Source: Alkalicoccobacillus plakortidis (GTDB lineage: Bacteria; Bacillota; Bacilli; Bacillales; Bacillaceae_D). Taken from it: DNA of 64,000 nucleotides. Shown here in pieces: positions 1 to 8,586 of the stretch (positions within the stretch are counted from its first letter, which is position 1; each line of letters opens with the position of its first letter). The DNA lies in the NCBI RefSeq assembly GCF_023703085.1, contig NZ_JAMQJY010000001.1, forward strand, positions 2,232,001 to 2,296,000, written 5' to 3'. The notes below the pieces were generated by a model. It had not been told where the DNA came from, did not search any database, and saw nothing but the letters and a program-made list of their open reading frames with translations. Made by a program: the position numbers and the translations under genes.

Positions 1-297
1 CGTTTGAAGAATCTCTTTCTTATGACCAATAAATAAAATATGCCCCGTCTCTTTCACATCTATTTCCATACCCGTGAATACCTTAAAACCATCCACAAGA
101 TAATAGTTCCCCTTATATTCATATCTCTTATCCAATTCTTCGTAGATATCATAAAACCGACTCGTATTAAAATGTTCGGTCATAGCAAGTGCCTGTAATC
201 CTGCTTCCTTTGCATTTAAAATAACCTCATGAAAAAAATCAGGATCAAAATTAACTCGTTTAGCTAACTTAACATGTGTGTGAAAATCAATATTCAT
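1..297 (-). CDS. PHP-domain metal-dependent phosphoesterase/hydrolase, N-terminal part only
   Basis: Reverse-strand reading from an ATG at 297 gives 99 codons open to the window edge, beginning MNIDFHTHVKLAKRV. The DFHTH start is the first metal-binding motif of PHP-domain proteins (HxH), followed by a second histidine in MTEHFN and a GMEID segment typical of the same fold. PHP proteins hydrolyse phosphoesters or other bonds with a bi- or trinuclear metal site; the substrate cannot be told. It lies about 20 bases downstream of an ECF transporter gene on the same strand and is probably cotranscribed, so it may process what that transporter imports (inference). The C-terminus is outside the window. 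Confidence 0.8.
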   Translation of the reverse strand, partial: MNIDFHTHVKLAKRVNFDPDFFHEVILNAKEAGLQALAMTEHFNTSRFYDIYEELDKRYEYKGNYYLVDGFKVFTGMEIDVKETGHILFIGHKKEILQT

Positions 298-317
298 AGA
301 TACCAAACCCTCTCAAA

Positions 318-1142
318 TTATAATGGTGAAATGGTCCCAACTGTATAAACCGCACCTGTCACCATAATTGTTATCGCAATGAAATAAGCGTCAAATCTAG
401 TCATTTTTAAATGAGCTAACTTTAATTCCTTAGAAGCCGAGCTTTCCATTGTGTAACTGAATCCTCGCACCTCAAGTGCTTCAACGGTTGTCCGTGTTCT
501 TTTTGCTGTATTTAGCATCATTGGGTAAAAGGCAACAACCGCCATTTTTGCATAATAAATGAGATAATAAACATAAAATATACCCTTTTTTGCTGGTTTC
601 TTTCCACGAAGTCGAAATGAGTGAATCAAATTCTCATACTCCTCTAATAAAATCGGAAGCATGCGATACCCGTATGAAACCCCAAAACCAAATTTAGCCG
701 GAACACCAAAGCTAAGTAGAGAATCACTGAATTTTTCAGGATCTATACTAGTAAAAACAGCCATAGTAGCAAGAGAAATAACAAGTAATTTTAAAGTCAA
801 TGGAACAATTGCCAAGGCAGCACCGAAGCTCCCACCAAGGAACACTGCAAGCGTCACAATATAAAAGAACTGCGAAAAGATACCGGCGGCTAATAGTATG
901 ATCAGTAACGGACTAACCCTTGCATGGTAGGCAAGGATGCCCATAAATACAGATAAGCCTAGTAAAATCGTTAAATTATGAGTGAACCACGGAAGAATCG
1001 TAAAAATCGTGCACCATATAATAAGCATACGTGGATCCAACTTAGAAAAGTACGTTTCACCATGACCAAATGCTGTTCTCATTAGCTCAATCTTCACATT
1101 TTCAACGGTTATTTTACTTAAGAAATTATGAGATCCACTCAC
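318..1142 (-). CDS. Energy-coupling factor transporter transmembrane protein (EcfT/CbiQ family)
   Basis: Integral membrane T-component that couples the ATPase to the substrate-binding S-component of an ECF importer. About 274 residues; an FGHGETYFSKLDPR start followed by several hydrophobic segments, and C-terminal coupling-helix regions with SFRLRG and VEALEVRGF (Arg-Gly motifs that contact the ATPases). I place the start at a GTG at 1142, because AGAGGAG lies six bases before it; a longer reading from a TTG at 1193 lacks such a site. The chosen start overlaps the upstream ATPase gene by 17 bases, so translation is probably coupled. Family assignment is firm; the imported compound is not known. 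Confidence 0.85.
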   Translation of the reverse strand: MSGSHNFLSKITVENVKIELMRTAFGHGETYFSKLDPRMLIIWCTIFTILPWFTHNLTILLGLSVFMGILAYHARVSPLLIILLAAGIFSQFFYIVTLAVFLGGSFGAALAIVPLTLKLLVISLATMAVFTSIDPEKFSDSLLSFGVPAKFGFGVSYGYRMLPILLEEYENLIHSFRLRGKKPAKKGIFYVYYLIYYAKMAVVAFYPMMLNTAKRTRTTVEALEVRGFSYTMESSASKELKLAHLKMTRFDAYFIAITIMVTGAVYTVGTISPL

Positions 1143-2838
1143 ACTTTTCTCCTCTTTCTTTAAAAGGACGTGCCTTCGTAATAAATTCATCAATTGAAAG
1201 AGCGACCGGTGAAATTTCTAATTCATGACAAAGCGAAACAATTTGAGGCTCAACAAGTGATGCTTGTTGAAGTAACTCCGGACTTGAAAATAATATTCTC
1301 GGAGGCAAATCAGCTAAAACCTTTCCTTCATTCATAACAATTACTCGTGTCGCCCACTCTGCTACCAGTTGCATATCATGTGTTGCCACTACGGTTGTTT
1401 TGACATCTTCATCTAAATGCCCAAGTAATTTCATCATTTCTTTTCTTGTTGCCATGTCCAAACTTGAGGTAGGCTCATCCATTAACATGATGCGCGGTTT
1501 CATTGCCATACCAATAGCTAATGAGGTTCTCCGTTGCTGTCCCCCACTTAAAAGTCTGCCATCACGCGTAGAGAGATCACTCAGATTAAATTGCTCCATA
1601 ACTTCATCAATAAATGTTTGGCGGTTCTCTGCTTTTCTAGCATCCAGATAGTGAGAAACATCCTTTTTTATCGAATCTTCAATGAACATTTCCTCAGGTT
1701 TTTGATAAATAAAAGCTACCTTTTCGGCAATAATCTCTGGCGACGTTTTTTTAGTTAGTAAGCCATCTGTTGTAACACTTCCTCGAAAGGGTTTAATGAT
1801 GCCCGATATTAATTTAAGAAGCGTTGACTTTCCTGCTCCATTACTACCAACTAAAGCAATCCGTTCTCCTTCATGCAGATTTATTGTTAATCCGTTTAAG
1901 ACATTTTTCATTTTTCTTGTTAAGGATTTATAACCGTACTCTACGTCTTCCAGCTTCACAATCACTTCACCTTTAGGATTCAATGATTGTATGGCTTGTG
2001 AGTGTGTAGTAAGTCCTTTTAAATAAGTAAATTCTTTTTTTGCTTCCTCAATTGTAATGGGAAGCCGGACATTTAGTTCACCAATCAAGTGATGAGCGGC
2101 TACCGTAACCTGCGGCGGGAAGATGTCCCTTTCGGACAGCTCTTCTACTGAATTTAATGCTTCTGTCACAGGTTTTTTCCACTTGACTGACCCTTGTTCT
2201 AACAGGATAACTTCGTTGCAATAATTCGCAACAAATTCTGTGTGATGCTCTATAACAATGATTGTTTTTCCATGCTTTTCATTTAACATCTTTAACTTGT
2301 CATACAAAGATATGGCATGCGCAGGATCCAACTGAGCGACTGGTTCATCGATAATAATAATGTCTGGATTCAAAGATAATGCTCCAGCTAAGGCAACTAA
2401 ATGCTTTTGTCCCCCACTCAGTTGCCAAATATATTCATTAGCCAGGTCTGATAATCCTAAGATCTCAAGTGCCTCTAAACCTCTTTCCTTGTAATCTGCG
2501 TGACCATAATTTAAGGGTGAGAAAATGACTTCATCCATTACCGTTGGACGAACAAGTTGATTCTCAAAATCCTGATACACATATGCAACATGTTTGGATA
2601 ATTGACCAACATTTGCTTCTACGGTATTCATTCCGTTGATTGTTATTTCCCCTTCTAAATCACCCACATAATAGAATGGAATCAAACCATTCATTCCTTT
2701 ACAAAAGGTTGATTTGCCTGCCCCATTACCACCAATGATTCCAACAAATTCACCCTGAGTAATCGTGACAGAAACATCTTTTAATACCCAGCTATCTGAA
2801 CCTGGATACTTAAATGAAACATTTTTAAAAGAAATCAT
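1126..2838 (-). CDS. ECF transporter ATPase with two fused ABC cassettes
   Basis: A 570-residue protein holding both energising ATPases of an ECF transporter in one chain. Cassette 1 has Walker A GGNGAGKS at residues 36-43, signature LSGGQK near 140 and Walker B IIIIDEP near 162. Cassette 2 has GSNGAGKS near 331, LSGGQQ near 431 and IMLMDEP near 452. Single-chain EcfAA' proteins of this kind (for example YkoD of Bacillus subtilis) are established. It lies between the S-component gene (22 bases upstream) and the T-component gene (17-base overlap downstream), giving a complete S-AA'-T importer. Unlike the thiamine-linked ykoFEDC unit I see no riboswitch upstream. Confidence 0.9.
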   Translation of the reverse strand: MISFKNVSFKYPGSDSWVLKDVSVTITQGEFVGIIGGNGAGKSTFCKGMNGLIPFYYVGDLEGEITINGMNTVEANVGQLSKHVAYVYQDFENQLVRPTVMDEVIFSPLNYGHADYKERGLEALEILGLSDLANEYIWQLSGGQKHLVALAGALSLNPDIIIIDEPVAQLDPAHAISLYDKLKMLNEKHGKTIIVIEHHTEFVANYCNEVILLEQGSVKWKKPVTEALNSVEELSERDIFPPQVTVAAHHLIGELNVRLPITIEEAKKEFTYLKGLTTHSQAIQSLNPKGEVIVKLEDVEYGYKSLTRKMKNVLNGLTINLHEGERIALVGSNGAGKSTLLKLISGIIKPFRGSVTTDGLLTKKTSPEIIAEKVAFIYQKPEEMFIEDSIKKDVSHYLDARKAENRQTFIDEVMEQFNLSDLSTRDGRLLSGGQQRRTSLAIGMAMKPRIMLMDEPTSSLDMATRKEMMKLLGHLDEDVKTTVVATHDMQLVAEWATRVIVMNEGKVLADLPPRILFSSPELLQQASLVEPQIVSLCHELEISPVALSIDEFITKARPFKERGEKCEWIS

Positions 2839-2860
2839 TTAGAATCTCCCTCAGTCGTTT

Positions 2861-3754
2861 TTATGCTGCTTGTTTGGAATTTTTTTTAGTAGCCCCTCTT
2901 CGTTTCACTAGTCTAAAAGCTACAAATACTATAAGGACTATAGCAATTCCAATGGCAGAATAACCAATCCATTGATAACCATCTTCAAACTGAGCAAGGA
3001 AATCAGTTGACCAAAAGGCAAGACTAATTTCTAGTTCTGCAAGAAATTCTCCAATCATGGCAACAAATAATAAGAAGACTGACAAAGCTATAAGGCCCGG
3101 TGTTACAAACTGACTCATTTTTGCTTCTACTCGTTTTTCTCTCGGTTTCATTCCAAGTAATGGTTCAATTTTCCCGTATAATTTAGGCACTAAATACAAT
3201 GTTGGAATAAGACCAAATAATACACCTGTGATCACCATTTCATTAATGAAGCTGATACCTTCTAACATAACAATACTTTGAGGAAGTCCCGGTACAGCTT
3301 CCAACTCTTCAACACCAAACCAAACTTTTCCTATATCAACTACGGAACTTAACACTTGATCTATACCCACACCAACAATTGAAGCAATTCCAAGCTGCCA
3401 TTTGCTTAATGGATTTCTAATGAGTAAGCCCGCAATATACATCGCTAGAGACAATTGGATAAACGATTCAAGTGCTCCAATACCATCAAAATTTCCAAGT
3501 AATAGATCTGCAAAGACGATTTTTCCGACAGAGGCTCCAATTGCCACCTGAAGTGGATGAAACAACGCAACAAGGACAAGCGGAATAAAAGCAAAATAAG
3601 AAACAGATAAATCAATTGGTCCAAATTCTAATGAAGGAATAATTTTTGCAATTAACTTCGAAACACCAAACAGGGACATCGATAGGACAAACACCATCAT
3701 TTTCTGAGATTGAGTTAATTTCCTTTCGTTATTCAGCTCATTTAACGCACTCAC
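2861..3754 (-). CDS. ECF transporter substrate-specificity (S) component, large type
   Basis: Predicted membrane protein of 297 residues with several hydrophobic segments, first gene of the ECF unit. The segment with SYFAFIPLVLVALF and IGASVGKIVFADLLLG resembles the N-terminal half of ECF S-components. At about 300 residues it is longer than the usual 180-220, with an extra C-terminal membrane segment and a Lys/Arg-rich tail. The start is a GTG at 3754 with AAGGAGG eight bases upstream. Neighbours are the ATPase and T-component downstream and a divergent RpiR-type regulator, so the ligand may be linked to sugar-phosphate metabolism rather than a vitamin; that is inference only. Confidence 0.75.
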   Translation of the reverse strand: MSALNELNNERKLTQSQKMMVFVLSMSLFGVSKLIAKIIPSLEFGPIDLSVSYFAFIPLVLVALFHPLQVAIGASVGKIVFADLLLGNFDGIGALESFIQLSLAMYIAGLLIRNPLSKWQLGIASIVGVGIDQVLSSVVDIGKVWFGVEELEAVPGLPQSIVMLEGISFINEMVITGVLFGLIPTLYLVPKLYGKIEPLLGMKPREKRVEAKMSQFVTPGLIALSVFLLFVAMIGEFLAELEISLAFWSTDFLAQFEDGYQWIGYSAIGIAIVLIVFVAFRLVKRRGATKKNSKQAA

Positions 3755-3848
3755 TTAATCCGCCTCCTTGTTATTCGTATTACAACGTTAGTATAGACAA
3801 GGTATATGAAGTGGATATTAATGAATTGTAAATTTATTTCTTTTTTAT

Positions 3849-3877
3849 AAAAATGATATTTTTATTACAAAAATGAT
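3849..3877. promoter_or_regulatory. Two direct AAAAATGAT half-sites 20 bp apart, possible RpiR operator
   Basis: The 9-mer AAAAATGAT occurs at 3849-3857 and again at 3869-3877, exactly 20 bp apart, in the 152-bp gap between the divergent ECF operon and the rpiR-type gene. The spacing places both copies on one face of the helix. Location suggests an operator for the adjacent regulator; binding is not shown by the sequence. Confidence 0.4.
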
Positions 3878-3906
3878 GTACACTAAGTCTGAAAAGGAGG
3901 GGTAAT

Positions 3907-4737
3907 ATGGTCCCATTTGATGCTTATACCCTAACAAAAAGCCAGCAAATGATAGCTGACTACATTAGTAAAAACAATCATTTAGTTCCCTACCTTACAG
4001 AACTCGATATTGCTCGAGCCTGCTCTGTGAGTATCGCTACTGTTTCTCGTTTTTGGAGTGCAGTTGGACATCAAAATCTAAAATCGTTTAAACATTCCTT
4101 CAAGGATTATGACGGTACGATTACCCCAGCCAAAAAAATGGAATCAGCCGTAGAGAAATATGAACATACGTATCTCAACCATATGTTCCAATCCTCCATT
4201 GGTTTTATCGAAGAAACCTTAAAACACCTGTCCATGCACAACTTTGAACAAAGTGTTGAAACAATCAGCCAGTCTGCCACGATCCATATCTATAGCAGTG
4301 GTCCTGCAAATGGGTTAGCCTCTTTACTTCAATTTAGATTACGAAGATTTAATGTACAGGTCACCACACTCGCTCAAAGTGGACACGAAATCTACGAAGA
4401 TCTGATTCATATTGGATCAAAGGATACGATCGTACTCTTTGGATTTGTGCACTTTTCACCAGAAATTCAAGTATTGCTTGATTATGCATCAAAACGAATG
4501 ATCAAAACCATCTTATTAACAGACCTACTTGTTTCACCAATGGTTAATCAGGCAACCTACGTCCTATACACAGAAAGAGGAGAAATGGGAGAATTCCACT
4601 CTATGGTAGCTCCCACTGCCCTAATTGAAAGCTTAGTCGTTGCTGTCGGAAAAAACATTGGTCCATCCGCTCTTGATAAATTACATGAGCTACACACCTT
4701 ACGAAAAACCTATTCGAATAAGTTGCCAAAAAAATAG
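3907..4737 (+). CDS. MurR/RpiR-family transcriptional regulator
   Basis: A 276-residue regulator: an N-terminal helix-turn-helix (about residues 1-75, with TELDIARACSVSIATVSRFW) and a C-terminal SIS sugar-isomerase-type domain (about 105-245) that in this family senses phosphosugars. AAAGGAGGGG sits just upstream of the ATG. It is transcribed divergently from the ECF importer operon, so it most likely controls that operon and possibly itself. RpiR proteins beside ECF importers are not the textbook arrangement, so the effector is open. No sequence oddity is visible in the gene. Confidence 0.88.
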   Translation: MVPFDAYTLTKSQQMIADYISKNNHLVPYLTELDIARACSVSIATVSRFWSAVGHQNLKSFKHSFKDYDGTITPAKKMESAVEKYEHTYLNHMFQSSIGFIEETLKHLSMHNFEQSVETISQSATIHIYSSGPANGLASLLQFRLRRFNVQVTTLAQSGHEIYEDLIHIGSKDTIVLFGFVHFSPEIQVLLDYASKRMIKTILLTDLLVSPMVNQATYVLYTERGEMGEFHSMVAPTALIESLVVAVGKNIGPSALDKLHELHTLRKTYSNKLPKK

Positions 4738-4800
4738 TGAATTTTAACGTTTAGTAGATAGGTAGTGGAGGGGGAGTTAGGATAGGTTTGGGGACGGAGG

Positions 4801-5151
4801 CAAGAGAGATTGGGGTTTTAGCAAGATGTAGGGGTGAGGGGCAAGAGACATCTGAGCTTTAGCAGGAAATAGGGGGGCTCTCCAAGACGGATCAGAGCCT
4901 TTACCAAGATGCTGCGCTCCCCTCCAAGACAGTTCCAGCCTCTACCAAGAACTAGCGCTCCTCTCCAAGACAGTCCCTGCCTCTACCAAGAACCAACGCT
5001 CCTCTCCAAGACAGTTCCTGCCTCTACCAAGAACTAGCGCTCCTCTCCAAGACGGTTCCTGCCTCTACCAAGAACCAACGCTCCTCTCCAAGACAGTTCG
5101 AGCTTTTCCAACAATCCAAGCACGATACCAAGAAGAGCCCTCTCATCAAGA
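4801..5151. repeat. Tandem array A: 41-bp period built of alternating 20/21-bp half-units
   Basis: A CAAGA core (one copy CAGGA, one CAACA) recurs at 4801, 4822, 4842, 4863, 4883, 4905, 4925, 4946, 4966, 4987, 5007, 5028, 5048, 5069, 5089, 5109, 5129 and 5147. Spacings alternate 21 and 20 bp almost without exception. Linkers fall into two alternating classes of 16 and 15 bases. Right-hand units are nearly identical and pyrimidine-rich; the left four keep the core but have G-rich linkers. The array fills the space between two convergent genes. It has no coding capacity worth calling and is not CRISPR-like. Arrays near 51.4 and 55.5 kb share the geometry but not the sequence. Confidence 0.9.
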
Positions 5152-5160
5152 CGGGCTCTT
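5133..5160 (+). terminator. Hairpin at the right end of array A
   Basis: AAGAGCCC (5133-5140) pairs with GGGCTCTT (5153-5160) around a 12-base loop that contains the last CAAGA core. Only a weak T tract follows (AGATTTT), so it is either a poor terminator for the rpiR-type gene or a structure built from the final repeat units. Confidence 0.4.
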
Positions 5161-5166
5161 AGATTT

Positions 5167-6579
5167 TCAACTTAGGTGATACGTTTCTACTGCTTTGTGC
5201 AGTCTACTTACGCCGTCTTGGATTTCAGACTCAGTTAAGCTACCGTAACCGAGCACCATCTGCTTGGTGTGGTAGCCTTTTTTTAATGCATAGTACTCGA
5301 CTGGGTAGACTACTACTCCGTGCTTTTTGCAATGAGAAACAAATGATTGGTTAACCTCAAGTTCCCTCCATTCAACTACAGCATGCATGCCTGCTGCTTG
5401 ACCAATGATGTCTAGTCCTGGAAAGGTGTTCCGCAGGGCAGCAACTAGTGCTTTTCTTCGCTTCTCATAGATTCTTTTCATTCTTCGTACGTGTTGGTCT
5501 AAGTAACCTTCTTCAATAAAACGCGCCATTACTTGTTGTTCGAGGGTCGCTGTGTGGCGATCAGAAAACCATTTTAAGTCTTTAAATGGTTCTACTAAAT
5601 GTCTTGGGAGTATGACATAGCCAATGCGCAGAGCTGGTGAGAGAATTTTACTAAATGTACCGACATAAATTACCCGCTCTGGTTCCAGTCCCTGCATGGA
5701 AAAAACGGCTGTTCCTTCATAGGTAAATTCACTGTCGTAATCATCTTCAACGATATAAGAGTCCATTTTACGAACGTACTCTACAAGCTGGATTCTGCGT
5801 TGGATGGGTAATACTGCACCTAACGGGAATTGGTGTGAGGGTATAACAAATACAAAGCTCGGTTTTTTATTTCGAGGCAACTGGTCAGGCTTTATACCAA
5901 GCCGGTCTGCTTTAATGGGCTCAACGGCCGCTCCTGCCTTTGTAAAAATTTGACGCATTTCGTCAGTGACAGGGTCCTCTACAGCTACACACTCTCCTTC
6001 TTTCATTAATAGTTGTGTAATTAATGAAAGACCTTGAGTGGCTCCAGCAGTAATGACAATTTGCTCCGGGTGGCAGGAGACACCTCTAGTACGTGCTAAA
6101 TAAGTGGTTAATACGCGGCGTAACGTCTCATCACCGAGTGGAGAACGATAACCAAATAACTCATCAGATGAGTCGTAGCACACTTCCTTCGCCAGACGCC
6201 CCCATACTTTCCGCGGAAAATGATCCATGGCGGGGTGACTGGCACGAAAATCAATGAGCTGTTCATCATACTGCTCGGTTTGAAGCCAATTTGATAAATC
6301 GACCTCTCTTTGTTCTTTCTCTGCTGCTTTTAACACGACACCTTCAGCAACATACGTCCCTGAACGAGGTTTTACAATAAGATAACCCTCAATGATTAGC
6401 TGATCATAGGCGTCGGTTACCGTATTACGAGAAACGCCTATCGAATCTGCTAATTCTCTTGTTGAAGGGAGTCTATCATGCTCTTTTAATTGTTCACTTA
6501 AGATCAGTGTTCTAATTTGTGTATAAACCTGCTGTACGAGAGATATAGATGTGTCTCGATCAATTGGAAACCACAGCAC
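5167..6579 (-). CDS. MocR/PdxR-type regulator (GntR helix-turn-helix fused to aminotransferase-like domain)
   Basis: A 470-residue fusion. Residues about 10-75 form a GntR winged helix (LPSTRELADSIGVSRNTV); from about 110 to the end is a fold-type I aminotransferase domain with the PLP-binding lysine in TFSKILSP near residue 310. MocR proteins use PLP and amino compounds to control nearby genes. The start is a GTG at 6579 preceded by AAAGGAGAATG. It is divergent from the aspartate/glutamate racemase-like gene at 6691, its likely target (inference). PdxR itself, which controls PLP synthesis, is an alternative, but no pdxS/pdxT genes are nearby. Confidence 0.88.
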   Translation of the reverse strand: MLWFPIDRDTSISLVQQVYTQIRTLILSEQLKEHDRLPSTRELADSIGVSRNTVTDAYDQLIIEGYLIVKPRSGTYVAEGVVLKAAEKEQREVDLSNWLQTEQYDEQLIDFRASHPAMDHFPRKVWGRLAKEVCYDSSDELFGYRSPLGDETLRRVLTTYLARTRGVSCHPEQIVITAGATQGLSLITQLLMKEGECVAVEDPVTDEMRQIFTKAGAAVEPIKADRLGIKPDQLPRNKKPSFVFVIPSHQFPLGAVLPIQRRIQLVEYVRKMDSYIVEDDYDSEFTYEGTAVFSMQGLEPERVIYVGTFSKILSPALRIGYVILPRHLVEPFKDLKWFSDRHTATLEQQVMARFIEEGYLDQHVRRMKRIYEKRRKALVAALRNTFPGLDIIGQAAGMHAVVEWRELEVNQSFVSHCKKHGVVVYPVEYYALKKGYHTKQMVLGYGSLTESEIQDGVSRLHKAVETYHLS

Positions 6580-6690
6580 ATTTCATTCTCCTTTCTATCT
6601 GGCACCCTAAAAGTTGCTCATTCCTGGATCTTTTTCATACCAGTATAGCATGCTACGATATAGAAAATGAATGAACGGAGGAGTTCGAAC

Positions 6691-7392
6691 ATGAAAACAA
6701 TTGGTTTTATTGGCGGACTTAGTTGGGAATCGACAGCTGATTACTACAAATATGTGAATGAATATGTAAAGTGTGAACTAGGAGGTCTTCATTCTGCTAA
6801 ATGTGTACTCCATTCCTTTGATTTTCAAGAGATTGTAGATTTACAAAAGCTTGGTGAGTGGGAGTTAGCAACAGCTAAGATGATTGAGGCTGCTCAAAAT
6901 TTAGAGAAAGCCGGAGCGGATCTTATTGTGATTTGTACAAATACAATGCACCTAATGGCAGAAGAGGTTGAAAAAGCAATTTCAATTCCACTTATCCACA
7001 TAGCTGATGCTGTGGCGTCATCAATCAAAAAAGCAAATATGACTCGCGTCGGTCTGCTAGGAACAGCTTTTACGATGGAGAAATCGTTTTATAAGGATCG
7101 CCTTGCTACACATGGGATTGAATGTATTATTCCCTGCGAGATAGGTCGACAAGATGCGCATGAGATTATCTTTTCAGAGCTGTGTCTGGGAGACATACGC
7201 CCTGAATCAAAAATAAGATATCAACAGCTTATTAACCAATTATCTGAAAACGGTGCAGAAGGTGTTATCTTAGGTTGTACTGAGATTCCATTACTTATTA
7301 AACAAGGGGATTCAAGTTTACCTGTATTTGATTCAACGAAGCTACATGCTGAAGCAGCTGTTACTTTTGCACTTGAACGAGTATTAGTGTGA
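6691..7392 (+). CDS. Aspartate/glutamate racemase family protein
   Basis: About 233 residues, PLP-independent racemase fold with two catalytic cysteine regions: CTNTMH in the first half and GCTEIPLL in the second. The start MKTIGFIGGLSWEST is typical of the YgeA/aspartate racemase subgroup. I start at 6691 because CGGAGGAG lies eight bases before it; an in-frame ATG at 6667 lies upstream of that site. A strong terminator follows directly. The divergent MocR regulator suggests a role in D-amino acid or amino acid catabolism, but broad-specificity racemase or a related activity cannot be separated by sequence alone. Confidence 0.85.
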   Translation: MKTIGFIGGLSWESTADYYKYVNEYVKCELGGLHSAKCVLHSFDFQEIVDLQKLGEWELATAKMIEAAQNLEKAGADLIVICTNTMHLMAEEVEKAISIPLIHIADAVASSIKKANMTRVGLLGTAFTMEKSFYKDRLATHGIECIIPCEIGRQDAHEIIFSELCLGDIRPESKIRYQQLINQLSENGAEGVILGCTEIPLLIKQGDSSLPVFDSTKLHAEAAVTFALERVLV

Positions 7393-7400
7393 TTTATCAA

Positions 7401-7428
7401 CGCAAACATCAAAATGTTTGCGTTTTTT
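7401..7428 (+). terminator. Rho-independent terminator of the racemase gene
   Basis: Perfect stem CGCAAACAT (7401-7409) / ATGTTTGCG (7414-7422), four-base loop, then six T. It begins eight bases after the stop codon. Confidence 0.92.
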
Positions 7429-7637
7429 CGTGGATAAAATGAAGTTATCCTCAGGTTTATCCACATATCCACCATTCACGGTTCCAATAATACCGATTAT
7501 TTTTTAAAGTTATTCACAATATCACCAATTCACCTTAGGAAGATATCCACATGAATCATTCGATGTTTATGAAAGCGCTCATTTGTAAAGTCTATATATA
7601 AGACATAATAAAAGTATCCCCAAGAGGTGACCTACAA

Positions 7638-8191
7638 ATGAAAAAAATATCTTTTTTGATACTTGCTTTAGGATTTGTTGTTTTAGGTGCTTGTAACGAT
7701 GATGGAACGATTGCGGACCCAGATGCAGAAATGAATGAATCTTCCATGCATGAGGATATGGACCACTCGAGCTCTGGCGAAGTTCCAAAAGGAATAGTGA
7801 ACGCTGATTCACCAACATTTCCACCTGGAAGTGACGCTGTCATTCGAACAAATCATATGAAAGATATGGATGGTGCTGAAGCAGTTGTTTCAGGTGCATA
7901 TGATACAACTGTCTACTCAGTATCTTACAGCCAACGACTGATGGAGATGAGGTTTGGAATCACAAATGGGTTGTTCATGAGGAACTAGAAGGTGTTGGAG
8001 ATGAACCTCTTGAGCCTGGTTCAACTGTCACTCTCAATGCAGGCCATATGAAAGGTATGGAAGGCGCTGAAGCCACAATTGAAACGGCTAAGCAAACAAC
8101 TGTATATATGGTGGATTTTAGACCTACAATTGGAGGAGAAATGGTTCTAAACCATAAATGGGTAACAGAGGACGAACTGGATAAACCTTAA
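7638..8191 (+). pseudogene. ydhK: YdhK-like DUF1541 lipoprotein, one-base frameshift
   Basis: The N-terminus is a lipoprotein signal (lipobox LGAC, Cys about 19) followed by a Met/His-rich linker and two copies of the DUF1541 motif (HMKDMDGAEA and HMKGMEGAEA). The frame breaks after VYSVSY at about 7928 and continues one frame over as PTTDGDEVWNHKW to a stop at 8191; restoring one C (CAGCC to CCAGCC) gives one 184-residue protein. B. subtilis YdhK belongs to this family; its role in the envelope is not established. RBS AGAGGTGA precedes the ATG. The lesion lies in a CCAGC context like most frameshifts of this window, so an assembly error is possible. Confidence 0.82.
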
Positions 8192-8200
8192 GCTTATTAA

Positions 8201-8239
8201 AAAAAGAAGTGGACATCATGATATTGTCCACTTCTTTTT
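8201..8239. terminator. Bidirectional terminator between ydhK-like gene and nirD
   Basis: A 15-bp perfect stem (8201-8215 with 8225-8239) around a 9-base loop, with an A run on the left and a T run on the right, so it can end transcripts from both convergent genes. Confidence 0.9.
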
Positions 8240-8247
8240 ATTACTTA

Positions 8248-8574
8248 TTAGTCCATTAAAAGATACACGCCATCATCAATGATAGAAACATCATAGGTTT
8301 TTACACACCCTACATCTGGCGCTACGGCTTCACCTTTCCTCAAATCAATTTTCCAGTCATGCATCGGACAGAAAACATGCTCACCACTTACAATTCCATC
8401 AGATAAAACGCCACCTTTGTGAGGACAACGATTTTCTACAGCTAATACTTCGTCATTATCTTGACGAAATAATGCTAACTCTAATCCGGCAATGGTTAGC
8501 TTCTTGCCGATACCGACAGATAGTTCTCTCAATTGAGCGACATAAATATGTTGTTCATTCAATACTTGTGTCAT
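8248..8574 (-). CDS. nirD: Assimilatory nitrite reductase small subunit, Rieske type
   Basis: 108 residues with the Rieske [2Fe-2S] ligands C50-x-H52 (CPHKGG) and C69-xx-H72 (CPMHDW). NirD partners NirB in NADH-dependent reduction of nitrite to ammonium in the cytoplasm; the B. subtilis counterpart is NasE. It is the last gene of nasF-nirC-nirB-nirD, 12 bases after nirB, and is followed by a bidirectional terminator. No oddities. Confidence 0.94.
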   Translation of the reverse strand: MTQVLNEQHIYVAQLRELSVGIGKKLTIAGLELALFRQDNDEVLAVENRCPHKGGVLSDGIVSGEHVFCPMHDWKIDLRKGEAVAPDVGCVKTYDVSIIDDGVYLLMD

Positions 8575-8586
8575 TTTTCATCCTCC

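Noticed and set aside
1126..2838. Two separate ATPase genes
   Set aside because: Both cassettes are in one uninterrupted frame without an internal start site, so this is a genuine fusion.
3755..3906. TPP or other riboswitch before the ECF operon
   Set aside because: The leader is too short and none of the conserved TPP-riboswitch elements are visible.
4801..5151. CRISPR array
   Set aside because: Core is five bases and spacers are themselves repeated; there is no 25-40 bp palindromic repeat with unique spacers and no cas gene.
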